NCBI GenBank assembly: GCA_023653785.1
Contig: JAMKCH010001711.1
Span: 36,270-100,269 of the forward strand
Reading direction: 5' to 3'
Length of the DNA: 64,000 bases
Source of the DNA: Ophioderma brevispina
Taxonomy: Eukaryota; Echinodermata; Ophiuroidea; Amphilepidida; Ophiodermatidae
Shown here: piece after piece, positions 46,241 to 57,412 of the stretch
Layout: each line of letters begins with the position of its first letter
How positions within the stretch are numbered: position 1 is the stretch's first letter
Notes under the pieces: generated by a model
Told to the model about the DNA's origin: nothing
Database searches by the model: none
The model's input: the letters and a program-made list of their open reading frames with translations, nothing else
Program-made: the position numbers and the translations under genes

Positions 46241-46689
46241 ACATGCCGAGAAGCCAAAATATGAATGCATTATGCCTGAATTTTTCCGTCCACGGCGTCC
46301 ATCTGGATTGAAGTCTACCTGTCTAGAAAAAAATGGCAACATTTTTATTTGAATCTTCACCCTTCAAGTAATAAAATCAATTGAGAAATCGCTTTTAACA
46401 CAAAATTGAACGAACGCCATTTTTGGTCGCATGGCTGTGTACTAGTGTTGCTACTCAGGTTGTGATCATCACAAGCAAGTGAGCATATAATACCATAGTC
46501 TCAAAATGGTGAAAATTTTGTTTCATTGCAGATTCTGGGGAGCATGTATTCTATTAGCATCCCAATATCTATGTCACCGCCCATTCATGAGACCCCAGGG
46601 CTGTGTTTACCATTTTATATTGAAACTAAAAAAAATAAAAAAAATAAAAAGTTTGTTATTTTTTTCACACACAGTGGTTCTGTTGACAG

Positions 46690-46795
46690 AAAGAAGGGGT
46701 CCAAATATACAACCTTGCATCTGAGGGACTAGTGGACCTAGAGGAACTCGTAGTCCGAGAAGAAAAACATGGCCCAAACTATAAAATTCAGGAAG
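46690..46795 (+). CDS. Internal coding exon of the C2H2 zinc-finger gene
   Basis: A 106-nt open segment follows the acceptor-like TTCTGTTGACAG and ends at GAAG|GTAAGT, a consensus donor. It encodes 35 residues beginning KEGVQIYNLASEGLVDLEEL and continuing through an EEKHGPNY block, then one base of a split codon. The downstream exon at 47,654 supplies GT, giving Gly in frame, so the junction keeps the frame open. The frame just upstream of 46,690 is closed by an in-frame TGA, supporting this acceptor. The segment is acidic and resembles no domain I can name. It lacks a start codon, so at least one more 5' exon must exist. Confidence 0.6.
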
Positions 46796-46817
46796 GTAAG
46801 TGCATAGTAAAATGAGT

Positions 46818-47096
46818 TAGTTTAGTTAGTTATACCAAAGTTTTAAATCCGGTTTTGTCCCCGTTAACGAGGGTGGCCGGATACACCTCACTCAGCAATA
46901 CTGCTGTGTGAGGATTTATTGGAGCAAAGGATAATTGACCGGATGCCCTTCCTGACGTCAATCCACAGTTTTCGGCGGTGGGCCTAGCCTTTGGGCAACC
47001 ACGCCCACCATGCAAGGCAGCATGTGCTGGATGGCCACCATTAGCTCTCCAGAGCTGACACCCTTGTAGGTAGATCTTCTTTTTCATTCTACCAGG
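46818..47096 (+). repeat. Dispersed repeat family D, copy 1 (intronic)
   Basis: Shares GTTTTAAATC, GGATACACCTCAC, CTAGCCTTTGGGCAACC, CCCACCATGCA and GACACCCTTGTAGGTA with 58,012-58,233, same orientation. It has about 55 extra bases around GGATGCCCTTCCTGACG. SINE-sized, but no clear pol III boxes. It lies in the intron between the two zinc-finger-gene exons. Confidence 0.65.
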
Positions 47097-47653
47097 GTAT
47101 GGTAAAATGAGTTTTTAGATTATTTGCCTTTCATATCTAAGGCATCTAGACCAATTTTGTCAGTCAGGGGCAGTTAAAAAAGAGAAAAGAAAACCCTTTT
47201 GAGAGCAACTGTTACCTAATTCCCATATTATTTCAAACTTTTTAGTTGAAGGTTTTGTATTACAATGAAAATTGTATCAATTGTCACAAATGTTTCAGTA
47301 AAAATTCTGCAAAAATGAATTTATATTCTTTTTAGCAAGGCTGGGAAAATCTTTCTTGATAAAGGTTGTTTAGGTTTTGATGGTTAGGTTTTTGTTAGTT
47401 TTTCAGGTCTTCTTCGAAAAGTTTAAGTCCGATTCAAACCAGACTGCAATTGGGGGTCCCAAAATATGTCCCCCTCCCCTCCACAGGATGTGGACAAACA
47501 GCCAGGCACCAAGATAATTCCCCCACTATAAAAATCAAGAGTTAAAACTGAAAAATCAAATATAAACTTAATAGCTTATTAAGCTCAATCTTTTTATGGT
47601 AGTTCTCAAAGATGCCATAACACAAATATATTGATTTTTTTTTTACCATCCAG

Positions 47654-49703
47654 GTGTGGAAGCACTGGTCTCTGATCCAAAACAACCACGGCCATCACTT
47701 CCGAAATGTTTGCAGATATTCCCTTGCAAGTATTGTGGTAAATTCACAGACAGTGTGGAGAGATACACAAGGCATGTCAGTAGGCACGAAAAGAGCTTCA
47801 AGACATTTTGGTGTCGGAAACTACACAGATGTTCAAAGTGCACAAGATCTTTCTCGTATGACTCCGCTTTGGTATGTCACAATGAGGAGGTTCATGAGGA
47901 GGAGAAAAAAGAAGCCGAGGTGGTCACTGAGAAAGAGGCAGATGTATCTGATGCTGGGGATGACGAGGATGATGATACAGATGCCAATTTTATCGACATA
48001 GCATTTCCCATTCTTGAAAACATTCACAAATGTCTGCACTGTGAGAAAACGTTTGAAGAGAAGCTTGAGTTGACAGAACATCTGGTGACCCACGAAGCTG
48101 ATGGTACTGATTCCAAAGACACTGAATCAAATGTACTTAAAAATCTGCACAAGTGTCCGCATTGTGCAAAGACTTTCACAGAGAAAATCAACCTTACGGA
48201 GCATCTTTTAACACACACCAATGATGACTCTGATTTTGTTGATATTGAATTCAAATCAGTTGATAAACCTCACAAATGCCCAAAATGTAAAGAGTGTTTC
48301 GCAGAAATCCTCGAACTCACCAAACACCTTATGACCCACACAGCTAATGCGCCGCCTCGGGAAATTGCATCCGACAAAATTTTAACGGACAACAAGCATA
48401 AATGTCCCTGTTGTGATAAGGTGTTTGAACAGAAGTATGAATTGACTGCCCATGTGATGTCCCACACAAGCGTTGAACCACGTTTTCATGAGAACTTCCA
48501 CAAGTGCCCGAGCTGTAAACGAGTATTTACGGAGAGATTTTACCTTATAGAACACTTGAAGACTCACATAGGCAGAGATACAGCTGTGACCAGCACAGAA
48601 GCACCCATCCTTGAGAAACCGCATCACTGTCCGCATTGTGAAAAATGTTTTGCACGCCGTGGTGATATGAATAAACACATTAGGATTCACACTGGAGAGA
48701 AACCATATCCTTGCGAACATTGCCCGAAAAGATTTGCAAATAAGAGCAACCTTACATCTCACACCCGAACACACACGCGGAAAAACTCTACCAGTGCCCA
48801 ATCTGTCAGAAGAGTTTTGCAGGCAGCGGGGACCTGAAAAAACACATTCGTACGCACACCCTCGAGAAACCCTATCAGTGTGATCACTGTCCCAAGAGCT
48901 TTGCGACAAAAAGCAACTTGAGTCAACACATCAGGATCCACACACAGGAGAAGAAATACGAGTGCCATATTTGCGGGAAAAGTTTTACTCAGAATAGTAA
49001 TCTCACACAGCACGTCCGGACGCACACGTTGGAAAAGCCTTACAAATGCGACCAATGCGAGAAATCCTTTGCCAATAAGTCTAATTTGAATAAACACATC
49101 AATACACATAGAAATCTCGAGAAAATCCACCAGTGCCAGCACTGTCATAAGTGTTTTGTGCAGAAGAGATACTTAACTCAACATATCCGCACTCACAACA
49201 TTGCAAATCCATACCAGTGTCAGTATTGCCCCAGTAGCTTCCCACAAAATAGAGACTTGACTGAGCACATTAAGACGCATGCCCTCGTGAAACCGTTCGG
49301 ATGTCAACATTGTAGCAAGAGCTTCACTGAAGCTCAGGATTTGTTAGAACACACTCGTATCCATAGCATTGGGAGACCGTATCAACCCCTAACGCTCAGT
49401 ATGAAATTAAAAGCTCTAACCTCAAGTGAAACTCGTCCCACTCCTGACACCAATAGGACACCAAATCCAGACCGCGAAAACACTGCTGGAGGGACTCCGA
49501 TGGTTGGCCCAGGTAGCGTTCACAATCCAGATGACGCATTTAGGTGCCAACATTGTCAAGTTAGTTTTCCAGGCCAAGACTCTCTCACAGAACATGAGCG
49601 AACACACAGTCTGGAAACCCCTTATCAGTGCCAACATTGCAGTAAGTCATTTGTGTGGGAAGAGACACTCATTGCACATGTCAAAACACACAAAGCAGAA
49701 TAG
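47654..49703 (+). CDS. C2H2 zinc-finger protein, terminal exon with 18 fingers and one frame break
   Basis: Probable nuclear DNA-binding protein. The exon begins after TTTTTTACCATCCAG and opens with GTG (Val), not a start codon. Counting that Val as residue 1, fingers lie at about 24-44 and 59-80. An acidic stretch follows (80-115). Five spaced fingers with variable linkers are at 126-304; these start HKCP or HKCL. Fingers with canonical linkers start at 325, one with exact TGEKPY. After CGG at 48,778-48,780 the frame must shift by one base: the next finger (YQCPICQKSF...) reads from 48,780 in another frame, followed by eight more fingers to the TAG at 49,703. Total about 680 residues from this exon. 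The break looks like one lost G next to GGAAAAAC, so sequencing error, allele or pseudogene are all possible. Orthology not assigned. Confidence 0.9.
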
Positions 49704-49955
49704 TTGGTTTTGTAGTTTGATACTTTTATTTACACCATGCATTTATATTAAACTAACAGTATTATAAATAGACAGGGATTAATTGCTATTATATTTTCTT
49801 CTTCCATGGATATTATTTTTAACAGTATTCCCAAACTTTGTTATAAATTTGTATGTATTTCACCGCATGCCACAGTTGCCCCTTTTTCTACTATCAAGTG
49901 TGGTTGTTTGTGTCTTGTTATCTATTAAGTCATGTGAGGATTCTTGATATGCCTA

Positions 49956-49961
49956 AATAAA
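49956..49961 (+). terminator. Polyadenylation signal AATAAA
   Basis: AATAAA lies about 250 nt after the zinc-finger stop codon and is followed by A-rich then T/G-containing sequence. It marks the likely 3' end of the transcript. Confidence 0.55.
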
Positions 49962-49996
49962 AAAATGTGAAATTATTGCAAACTTAAATAGAAACT

Positions 49997-50343
49997 TTAA
50001 AGGGCCGTGGCCTGATCGCAAATACCAATAGCCTGGTCCCCAGATTTTTCCAGGAAGTGGTCAAAATTGTTGGTATTGGAAGAAAGCTACTATTTTTCTC
50101 ATTTGCCATGTGATAACTTAGGGCTAAAGGATGTTTGGTTTGGAAGTTATGAGCGAAAATGTGCCCCATTTTGGTCGACTAATATTAATTTTACACGGTG
50201 CCCTGTGGGGCTTACAAAGTCACATTTTTAGCTCAAAACAGATTGAAATATTGGCGCGAAACTTTACAGAATGGGGTTTTGAGGTGAAGCCCATTCTTCC
50301 AAGATGAAAACTTCTTATACTTAAATGGGCCATCCCCCTTTAA
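49997..50343. mobile_element. TTAA MITE, 347 bp, just after the zinc-finger gene
   Basis: The left end is TTAAAGGGCCGTGGCC and the right end (reverse complement) is TTAAAGGGGGATGGCC. TTAA is at both borders. The minus-strand frame within it has no domain. Confidence 0.7.
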
Positions 50344-51799
50344 GAAATATGGTTTGTTATTATTTAATATTAATCCTCAATTGGTACCTTACTGGAAATG
50401 TGACCTCCCCGTAATAATCGGACCTCACTTTCTTTTTTTAATAAATGGTCAATGTATGTCTTTTTACACAGATTTTCCTATATGTGGCCATGAATAAATT
50501 AGGCTTTATTTTATTATATTCAATTTGTTCTTTATATAATTATTTTATTCCAGATTTTTGAACTTTATAAAATATACCAAGATATTTGTGCAGTAAATTT
50601 TATTCATAAATGTTTATTTTGAGAGAAGAATTATGATTGGACAAAAATCATGCATTGAAATTTGTCATTGCACAGTTTATATGTTAATGAACATACATGA
50701 TGTGCTTAGATTGATTAATTTTATGGACATGTGCGTGCATCTTTTTGTTTTTTTTTTTGTAAAAATGTCTGTTGTAGTAAATAATGTTTCTGAATTAGGT
50801 TAATGTCTGCATATTTTTAGTTTCTTGTGCATTGCAGAAATCAATGCACTTGCATCAGTTTGACATAATGGCACATGCTCTTGCCGTCTTGCGAGGCTTG
50901 TGCCATTATTCATTGTCAACTGAGCATACATTGATTTTGTTTTGCCAATGCTAAAGCTAAAAATATTTAGCCATTACCCTCTATTCAGTTGTGACTGTAC
51001 ATGCAGATGTGTGTTAATTGTGCACAAACATACAGCTCATTAAAAATATCAATAACTTGTTTACTGGTTATTAGATCTGTTTGGTTTGCACCATATAATA
51101 GGTCTACACATTTTATAAATGTCATTTTAAGAACTCTGTACTAGTGCATTTTGTGTAATTCACAGTCACAAATTTTGTGAAGTTAAAGTAGGAAAACTTA
51201 AACCCTACCAATGGGAAATACAAAATACTAGCATTGTCTTCATGAAAAACACTGACATTCCCTGCCTATGTATTACCATTATGTTGTGGTATGATTGTCT
51301 TCCTAAATCTGTGATCTTAATAATGTATTTTGTTAAATATCCAGAAAATAGAGTCAATGTATCAAAAGAAAACCCATAAATACAGATTTAAAATGATATC
51401 AATTTGTGAAATCAGGTGGATCTACAAAACACAGACAATAGTCGTGTCCACACGGAGGCTGAAACTCCAGAGTTTCAAAACGCTGAGTGTCGATTGGGGT
51501 TTTGACAGTGTGGATGCATTTAGAGCTTTAAACTCCAGAGTTTTGTTGAGGGTCTAGTGGGGTTTTATCCCCCCAACAAACTTTGGGTGAAGCTCAAACT
51601 CCGATAACACTCCGGAGTGTTTTGAAGTGTCATGCCATGTGGACAGCTTAGAGGGATAGTGAGCAGAGGTGACCTTGCAAGGTCATCTTTATTGACAAAT
51701 TCCTGTGTTTGAATATCACGCACGAAAGTCCACAGCTTCCTGTATGTTGACTTCTGGTCTACATTCCGACAAAGGAGTGAGACTGCTTACCAAACTTGA
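50344..51799. other. Unassigned AT-rich stretch, one possible small element
   Basis: At 51,430-51,650 GTCGTGTCCACACGG and CATGTGGACAGC lie at the two sides, with AAACTCCAGAGTTT and CTCCGGAGTG words between; this may be a small DNA element. Nothing else was recognised. Confidence 0.4.
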
Positions 51800-51993
51800 A
51801 TATTTTTTTGCTCAATTCCACTTCAATTCGTCCTGTTGCCGCAGAGTTTTGTTTCCATTTATACTCCTGGGTGGAGAGAGGCAAGCGAGGTAAAGTGCCT
51901 TGCCCAAGTGCACAATACATTGGCGACAGCGGGGCTCGAACCCACAACCTTGCTTATGAGGCGAGCGCTGATCCACTGCACCACATGTGCCTC
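51800..51993 (-). mobile_element. tRNA-derived SINE
   Basis: On the minus strand the head reads GGCACATGTGGTGCAGTGG (box A TGGTGCAGTGG, 51,973-51,983), an anticodon-like loop CTCATAA, and box B GGTTCGAGCCC (51,932-51,942). The body continues TTGGGCAAGGCACTTTACC and CTCCACCCAGGAGTATAAAT, sequences typical of deuterostome SINEs from memory. The tRNA-like head suggests a Met-type origin. The 3' boundary near 51,800 is approximate. Confidence 0.75.
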
Positions 51994-52639
51994 CTTTCCT
52001 TTCAAGTAGACACCATATATTGTAGTTACACTATGAGATTTATTTTTGTATTGCCTATCCATTGGATATTTCATTAAGGATACGCATTATGCCTGTTTCC
52101 TTAACTCTCCACCTATACTCTGTCCTGCTCAAAATACGGAGTGACGCACTGTACCGACTTTCAGTACGTGCATAGGCAAAGCACAAGTGCACTGCAATTG
52201 AAAGGCGGCACTAAGTATATGCGTGCGTGTCACTTCCTACTTCAGCCAATGCAAAGTATAGCTGCATTGGATCAACAGAATTTGTCCAATGTTATCAAGT
52301 GCTTTTTGGTCAATTGTATTTTTAAGTAATTTCTTAATGGGGAAAATGCCATTCAAATTATATTCATGGAATAGATCCATAAAGGCTATACTATGAAATG
52401 TACATGTGTGTAAGATAATCATGTATTTATGATAATGATGATGAAGTATTTTATGCAGTATTTATTTTGTGGGCCACCTCCTTTAACACTTGTGCAGCAG
52501 AAAAAGCAACTTTTAAGATGGAATATGCACCTTGGAAGTCACTGACTGATGTGTAGGAGTAAAGCATGCCATCACTCATACCATGGCAGTAATGTAAGGT
52601 GTTTGCAATTGGATCTGCATTTGCAATTCCTGTCAAGTC
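51994..52639. other. Unassigned stretch
   Basis: Only short frames with no motif; leads into the minisatellite, whose first degenerate units appear near 52,630. Confidence 0.4.
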
Positions 52640-55180
52640 AAGAAGTGTGATTGATAACATTGAAGAATGGGTACCCAGTGCTATCATGAATCGATACCCA
52701 GCTTTTCCTTTACCTAGATGAATCAAGTAGTGTGAGTGCTTACTTTGAGGAATGGGTACCCAATCTCTCCTTTACCTTGATGAATCAAGTAGTGTGAGTG
52801 CTAACTTTGAGGAATGGGTACCCAGTCTCTCCTTTACCTTGATGAGTCAAGTAGTGCAAATGCTAACATTGAGGAATGGGTACCCAGTCTCTCCTTTACC
52901 TTGATGAGTCAAGTAGTGTGAGTGCTTACTTTGAGGAATGGGTACCCAATTTCTCCTTTACCTAGATGAGTCAAGTAGTGCGAATGCTAACATTGAGGAA
53001 TGGGTACCCAGTCTCTCCTTTACCTTGATGAGTCGAGAAACGTGAATGCTAACATTGAGGAAGGGGTACCCAGTCTCTCCTTTACCTTGATGAGTCAAGT
53101 AATGTGAGTGCTAACTTTAATGGGTATCCATTCTCACATTTACCTTGATGAGTCAAGTAGTGCGAGTGCTATCATGAACGGGTACCCAGTCTTCCTCTAC
53201 CTGATGAGTCAAGTAATGTGTGAGTGCCCATGAAGGGTGTTACCCATTTTTTCCTGTACCTTGGGTCCCAGTCTCTCCGTATCTGAGTCAAGTAGTGTGA
53301 GTGCTAACATGAATGGGGTCCAGCTCCGCCTTTCCTTGAATGAGTCAAGTAGTGTTAATGCTAACATTGAGCAATGGGTACCCAGTCTCTCATTTACCTT
53401 GATGAGTCGAGAAACGTGAATGCTAACATTGAGGAAGGGGTATCCAGTCTCTCATTACCTTGATGAGTTAAGTAACATGAATGGTGACATTGAGGAAGGG
53501 TACCCAGTCTCTCCTCTACCTTGATGAGTCAAGTAGTGTAAATGCTAATAAATGCTAACATTGAGCAATGGGTACCCAGTCTCTCATTTACCTTGATGAG
53601 TCAAGTAATGCAAATGCTAACTTTGAGGAATGGGTACTCAGTCTCTCCTTTACTTTGACGAGTCAAGTAATGTGAATGCTAACATTGAGGAATGGGTACC
53701 CAGTCTCTCATTACCTTGATGAATCAAGTAGTGTGAGTGCTATCATGAACAGGTACCCAGTCTTTCCTTTACCTTGATGAGTCAAGTAGTGTAAATGCTA
53801 ACATTGAGCAATGGGTACCCAGTCTCTCATTTACATTGATGAGTCAAGTAATGCAAATGCTAACTTTGAGGAATGGGTACCCAGTCTCTCTTTTACTTTG
53901 ACGAGTCAAGTAATGTGAATGCTAACATTGAGGAATGGGTACCCAGTCTCTCATTTACCTTGATGAATCAAGTAGTGTGAGTGCTATCATGAACAGGTAC
54001 CCAGTCTTTCCTTTACCTTGATGAGTCAAGTAGTTTAACACCTCTAATGCACACAAAGGCAGCATTTTATAATACCTGCCACATGTATTGATCGAGATCT
54101 CGATCACTTGAGCACAGTAAGTGTTAATGCTAACATTGAGCAATGGGTACCCAGTCTCTCATTTACCTTGATGAGTCAAGTAATGCAAATGCTAACTTTG
54201 AGGAATGGGTACTCAGTCTCTCCTTTACTTTGATGAGTCAAGTAATGTGAATGCTAACATTGAGAATGGGTACCCAGTCCTCTCATTTACCTGATGATCA
54301 AGTAGTGTGTTTCTATCATGAACAGGTACCATTCTTTTTTCCTTTACCTTGAATTATCAGTAATGTAATTTAACTTGAGCAATGGGTAACCCAGTCTCTC
54401 CTTTACCTTGATGAGTCAAGTAATGCAATGCAAACATTAGGCAATGGTACCCAGTCTCGCCTTTACCTTGATGAGTCAATTAGTGTAAATAATGCAAACA
54501 CTGAGCGTGGGTAACCCCATTTCTCTCCTTTACCTTGATGAGTCAAGTAGTGTAAGTAAATGCAACATGGAGGAATGGGTACCCATTCGCTCCTTTACTT
54601 GATGTAGTCAGTAGTGGTAATGCAAACATTGAAGAATGGTACCCCCCCAGGCCCAGTCGCTCCTTTACCTGCTGAGTCAAGTCCAAGTGTAAATGCAAAC
54701 ATGATCCGTGGGTACCCATTGTCTCCTTTACCTTGATGAGTCAAGTAGTGTAAATGCAACATTGAGCGATGGGTACCCATTCCTCTCCTTTACCTTGAGA
54801 TTCAAGTAGTGTAAATGCAAACATTGAGCAATGGGTCCCCCGTGGTCCCTCCTTTACCTTGATGAGTCAAGTAATGTAAAATGCTAACAGTGAGGATGGG
54901 TTACCCATCCCTCTCCTTTAACATTGAGGAGTCAGTAGTGTAAATGATGCAAACATGGAGAAGGGGTACCCAGCTTAATCCTTAACCTTGATTGAGTCAA
55001 GTAGTGTAAATGCTAATTTTGAGGAAGGGGTACCTTGATGAGTCAAGTCAAGTAGTGTGAGTGCTAAAATTGAGGAACGGATACCTTGTCAGTGACTGCT
55101 AACTTTGGAGGAAATGGTTTCCCAGTCCTCCTTTATTAGTCAGTATTGGGTGTTATAACATTGAGGAATGGTATGCTTCT
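52640..55180 (+). repeat. Minisatellite, about 62-bp unit, about 38-40 copies, with higher-order structure
   Basis: Consensus pieces: GATGAGTCAAGTAGTGTGAG, TGCTAACTTTGAGGAATGGG, TACCCAGTCTCTCCTTTACC, then TTGAT. TGGGTACCCA is a 10-bp palindrome holding GGTACC. TGAGTCA, the AP-1 consensus, is intact in more than 20 units. A four-unit block of about 242 bp recurs with starts near 53,551, 53,793 and 54,126. The unit length is not a multiple of three, so it does not encode a protein repeat. Units after 54,240 carry many one-base indels. A 90-bp unrelated segment interrupts at 54,033-54,125. Confidence 0.9.
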
Positions 55181-55258
55181 TTACTCCCGTGATCTTAATG
55201 GTGGAAGTCCTTGTAGAATTAGTATGGTCCCTGAAATTAAAGCCAACACCGCTTAGTT

Positions 55259-55896
55259 TTAAAAAGGAAATATGTCAAGAAGATTTTTTGGCAAGCTAGT
55301 TTACCCCCTTAAACCATTCTAAATATATGTACAACATCCCGAAGTCCCGAAAAAAATACAATTTGATGTAAATTACAAAATAGAGGCTTTTAAAATTTTT
55401 GCTTTTTTGAGATCGAAAAAAACGGGCGGATTTTTCCCACGTCTTCATGATCAAGCGGCCAATTTTGCTCTCCCTCGTGACGTCAAACAAAGTGATGACC
55501 AAACCAACAAAAATCGTGTTGAACTCGAATTGTTAGTTGCTGACACTGTAATATTGATGGGTTTAATGAAAGTATAATACAATTAAAAATCGTTACAGAA
55601 TGACATATTTTTGTTTCATTTCGTTGTGTTTTAAATTATTATAAGTGGCAACACTGCGATATGATTTCAACACAACGACGTAAATTATGGATGGTCTCAC
55701 TTGACGTCACTTTGGCCTGCGATGTGTATTGTCGAATCGTTTTTGAGTATCTATTGGGCGGAACATACAGGGCAAAATACTCAACAATGTGGACAATTTC
55801 CAATTATTTTGATTTAGTATGTCATCTACGTTCTTAAGCTTTCCCAGTCCATACCAAATTTTTTCCAACTTTCAGAATCATGACTATTTCCTTTAA
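55259..55896. mobile_element. Possible TTAA MITE, 638 bp
   Basis: The left end TTAAAAAGGAAATATGTCA and right end (reverse complement) TTAAAGGAAATAGTCATG are similar, and pairing continues loosely through TTTTTTGG/AAATTTGG. A 68-codon minus-strand frame within has no domain. Weaker than the other TTAA elements. Confidence 0.4.
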
Positions 55897-56600
55897 TGGC
55901 TATGTGGCAATATACTTGGTGTGGTAGTTTTCACAAATAAAGTAATCATGTATAAAGTAGTGTTATAACTCGTATGAAAAAAACTGTATTTATGTTGAAA
56001 AGGAAATTACCATCGTTGTAATTGCTATTAACTGTACCGGACTCCGAGGACAGAACACAATGTATTGCTAATAGACACTATTGAAACATTCTTACCTCTT
56101 GGTAAACAGCGGTGACTTTACTGATAATGTGGACATGCATAGCACAGAAATAATTATCGAATTTTGAATTCATAAGGTATTTTTGTAATGATCAACAACA
56201 GTAAATGTTATCACAGAAGGTGCATTTGTTTTTATTTTTGTATAGGTGAATTTGTTCTGTTGAAAGTCAGAAATGGCTTGCAAAAACTGCTTTATACTTG
56301 AACAACCTTAGTTCAAACAATGCCTTGCCCATTGTTGTAATTGAGTGTACACAGTTTAAAACTTGTTTTTCTGATGACATTAACCTAGGTGGGTTTAATA
56401 GTAGTGTGACCAACTGGTAAAAACATCTTATCACAAAAGTGGAAAAATCTGGCTGTGTACCAGGTCAAAACCATTACAATAGGTCTGTGTTTCAAACCCA
56501 TCTGCCTGAATTCAACATGATCAGCAAGAGTGCATTTGTCGGGCATTTGTTTGCATTAAGAGAGCAGGGCAATAGACAATCCTATGCTTAATGCAGGTGG

Positions 56601-56758
56601 GGTGTGTTTACGTAACCTGATCAACTTTTTTTTTCTGATACACTTATGAATTCACAACCTTTCACAGATAAAGAGCCACATTTTCCTTTAAGGGTTTCTG
56701 AGAATTCATGGTGTGTCAGAAACCTGGGTCAGATGGGTTCCCTTATATGTAAACACCC
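56601..56758. mobile_element. Family F MITE, copy 1, with 10-bp target duplication
   Basis: Inverted ends GGTGTGTTTACGTAACCTGA and (reverse complement) GGGTGTTTACATATAAGGGA, with CTGAYACACTTATGAATTC-type inner pairing. ATGCAGGTGG flanks both sides (56,591-56,600 and 56,759-56,768). A duplication of this length fits Mutator-like elements. Confidence 0.65.
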
Positions 56759-56773
56759 ATGCAGGTGGCAGTC

Positions 56774-57169
56774 TTAAAGGTGCAATCTAGAGATTTTGAG
56801 GTGCAACCCCCAAATATTGTGTCATAATAGTGTTTTCAATAGGTTAGATAGCTGCAGTAATTTCTTGTCTTGCCAGTTCGCTACAGAAAATGTCTTAAAA
56901 AGAGAGAAAAAAAAAGGCCGATTTGGGATTTGCTGTATTTCAACATTGTAAATCCGTAGGCTAAATTTCGTATTTGCTTCTCTATAAACGAATTAAAAAA
57001 TTTCATTCACCATTTTGGTACCAAAGAAACATTTCTCCGGCTTACAATGAATCCTTTTTTTCAGATGGGGATATTTTTGACGCAAGCTTTCATCAGGGGC
57101 AAATCCAGTACTTTTGATTTTTTAATTTAAAGGACACCCATATGTAAATCTCCTCGTTGCAAACCTTAA
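56774..57169. mobile_element. TTAA MITE family G, copy 2 (396 bp)
   Basis: The left end is TTAAAGGTGCAATCTAGAGA and the right end AATCTCCTCGTTGCAAACCTTAA. The interior matches 38,668-39,022. TTAA at both borders. Confidence 0.65.
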
Positions 57170-57261
57170 AGCTTGAACCAACCCTCAAGCATTCACCTTG
57201 CTTTCTTTATGCCAAAATGTTAATTATTAGGGGCCAAGCTTTACTATCTGTACTGTCATTT

Positions 57262-57412
57262 GGGGAGTTTCCATAACCTGACCTCAATCTGACACACTTA
57301 TGAATTCGGGAATCGTAAACAGAAAACTGTGCTTTATCCATGAAGGGTTTCCAAATTCAATAAGTGTGTCAGATAAAACTGTGTCAGATGGTTCCTTTTA
57401 CAAAAACTCCCC
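57262..57412. mobile_element. Family F MITE, copy 2
   Basis: Inverted ends GGGGAGTTTCC and (reverse complement) GGGGAGTTTTTG, with CTGACACACTTATGAATTC pairing inside. TCATTTGG occurs on both sides (57,256-57,263 and 57,414-57,421), an 8-bp candidate target duplication. Confidence 0.65.

Noticed and set aside
46526..46689. Additional coding exon after the ATTGCAG acceptor-like site
   Set aside because: The open frame is not the one used at 46,690, no good donor follows, and it ends in A-rich simple sequence.
51930..51993. tRNA gene with box A and box B
   Set aside because: It runs directly into a SINE body, and the arms do not form a full cloverleaf by eye.
52640..55180. CRISPR-like array
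   Set aside because: Units are contiguous tandem repeats without unique spacers, and the DNA is animal.
52640..55180. Protein-coding tandem repeat
   Set aside because: The 62-bp unit shifts frame each copy and carries stops in all frames within three units.
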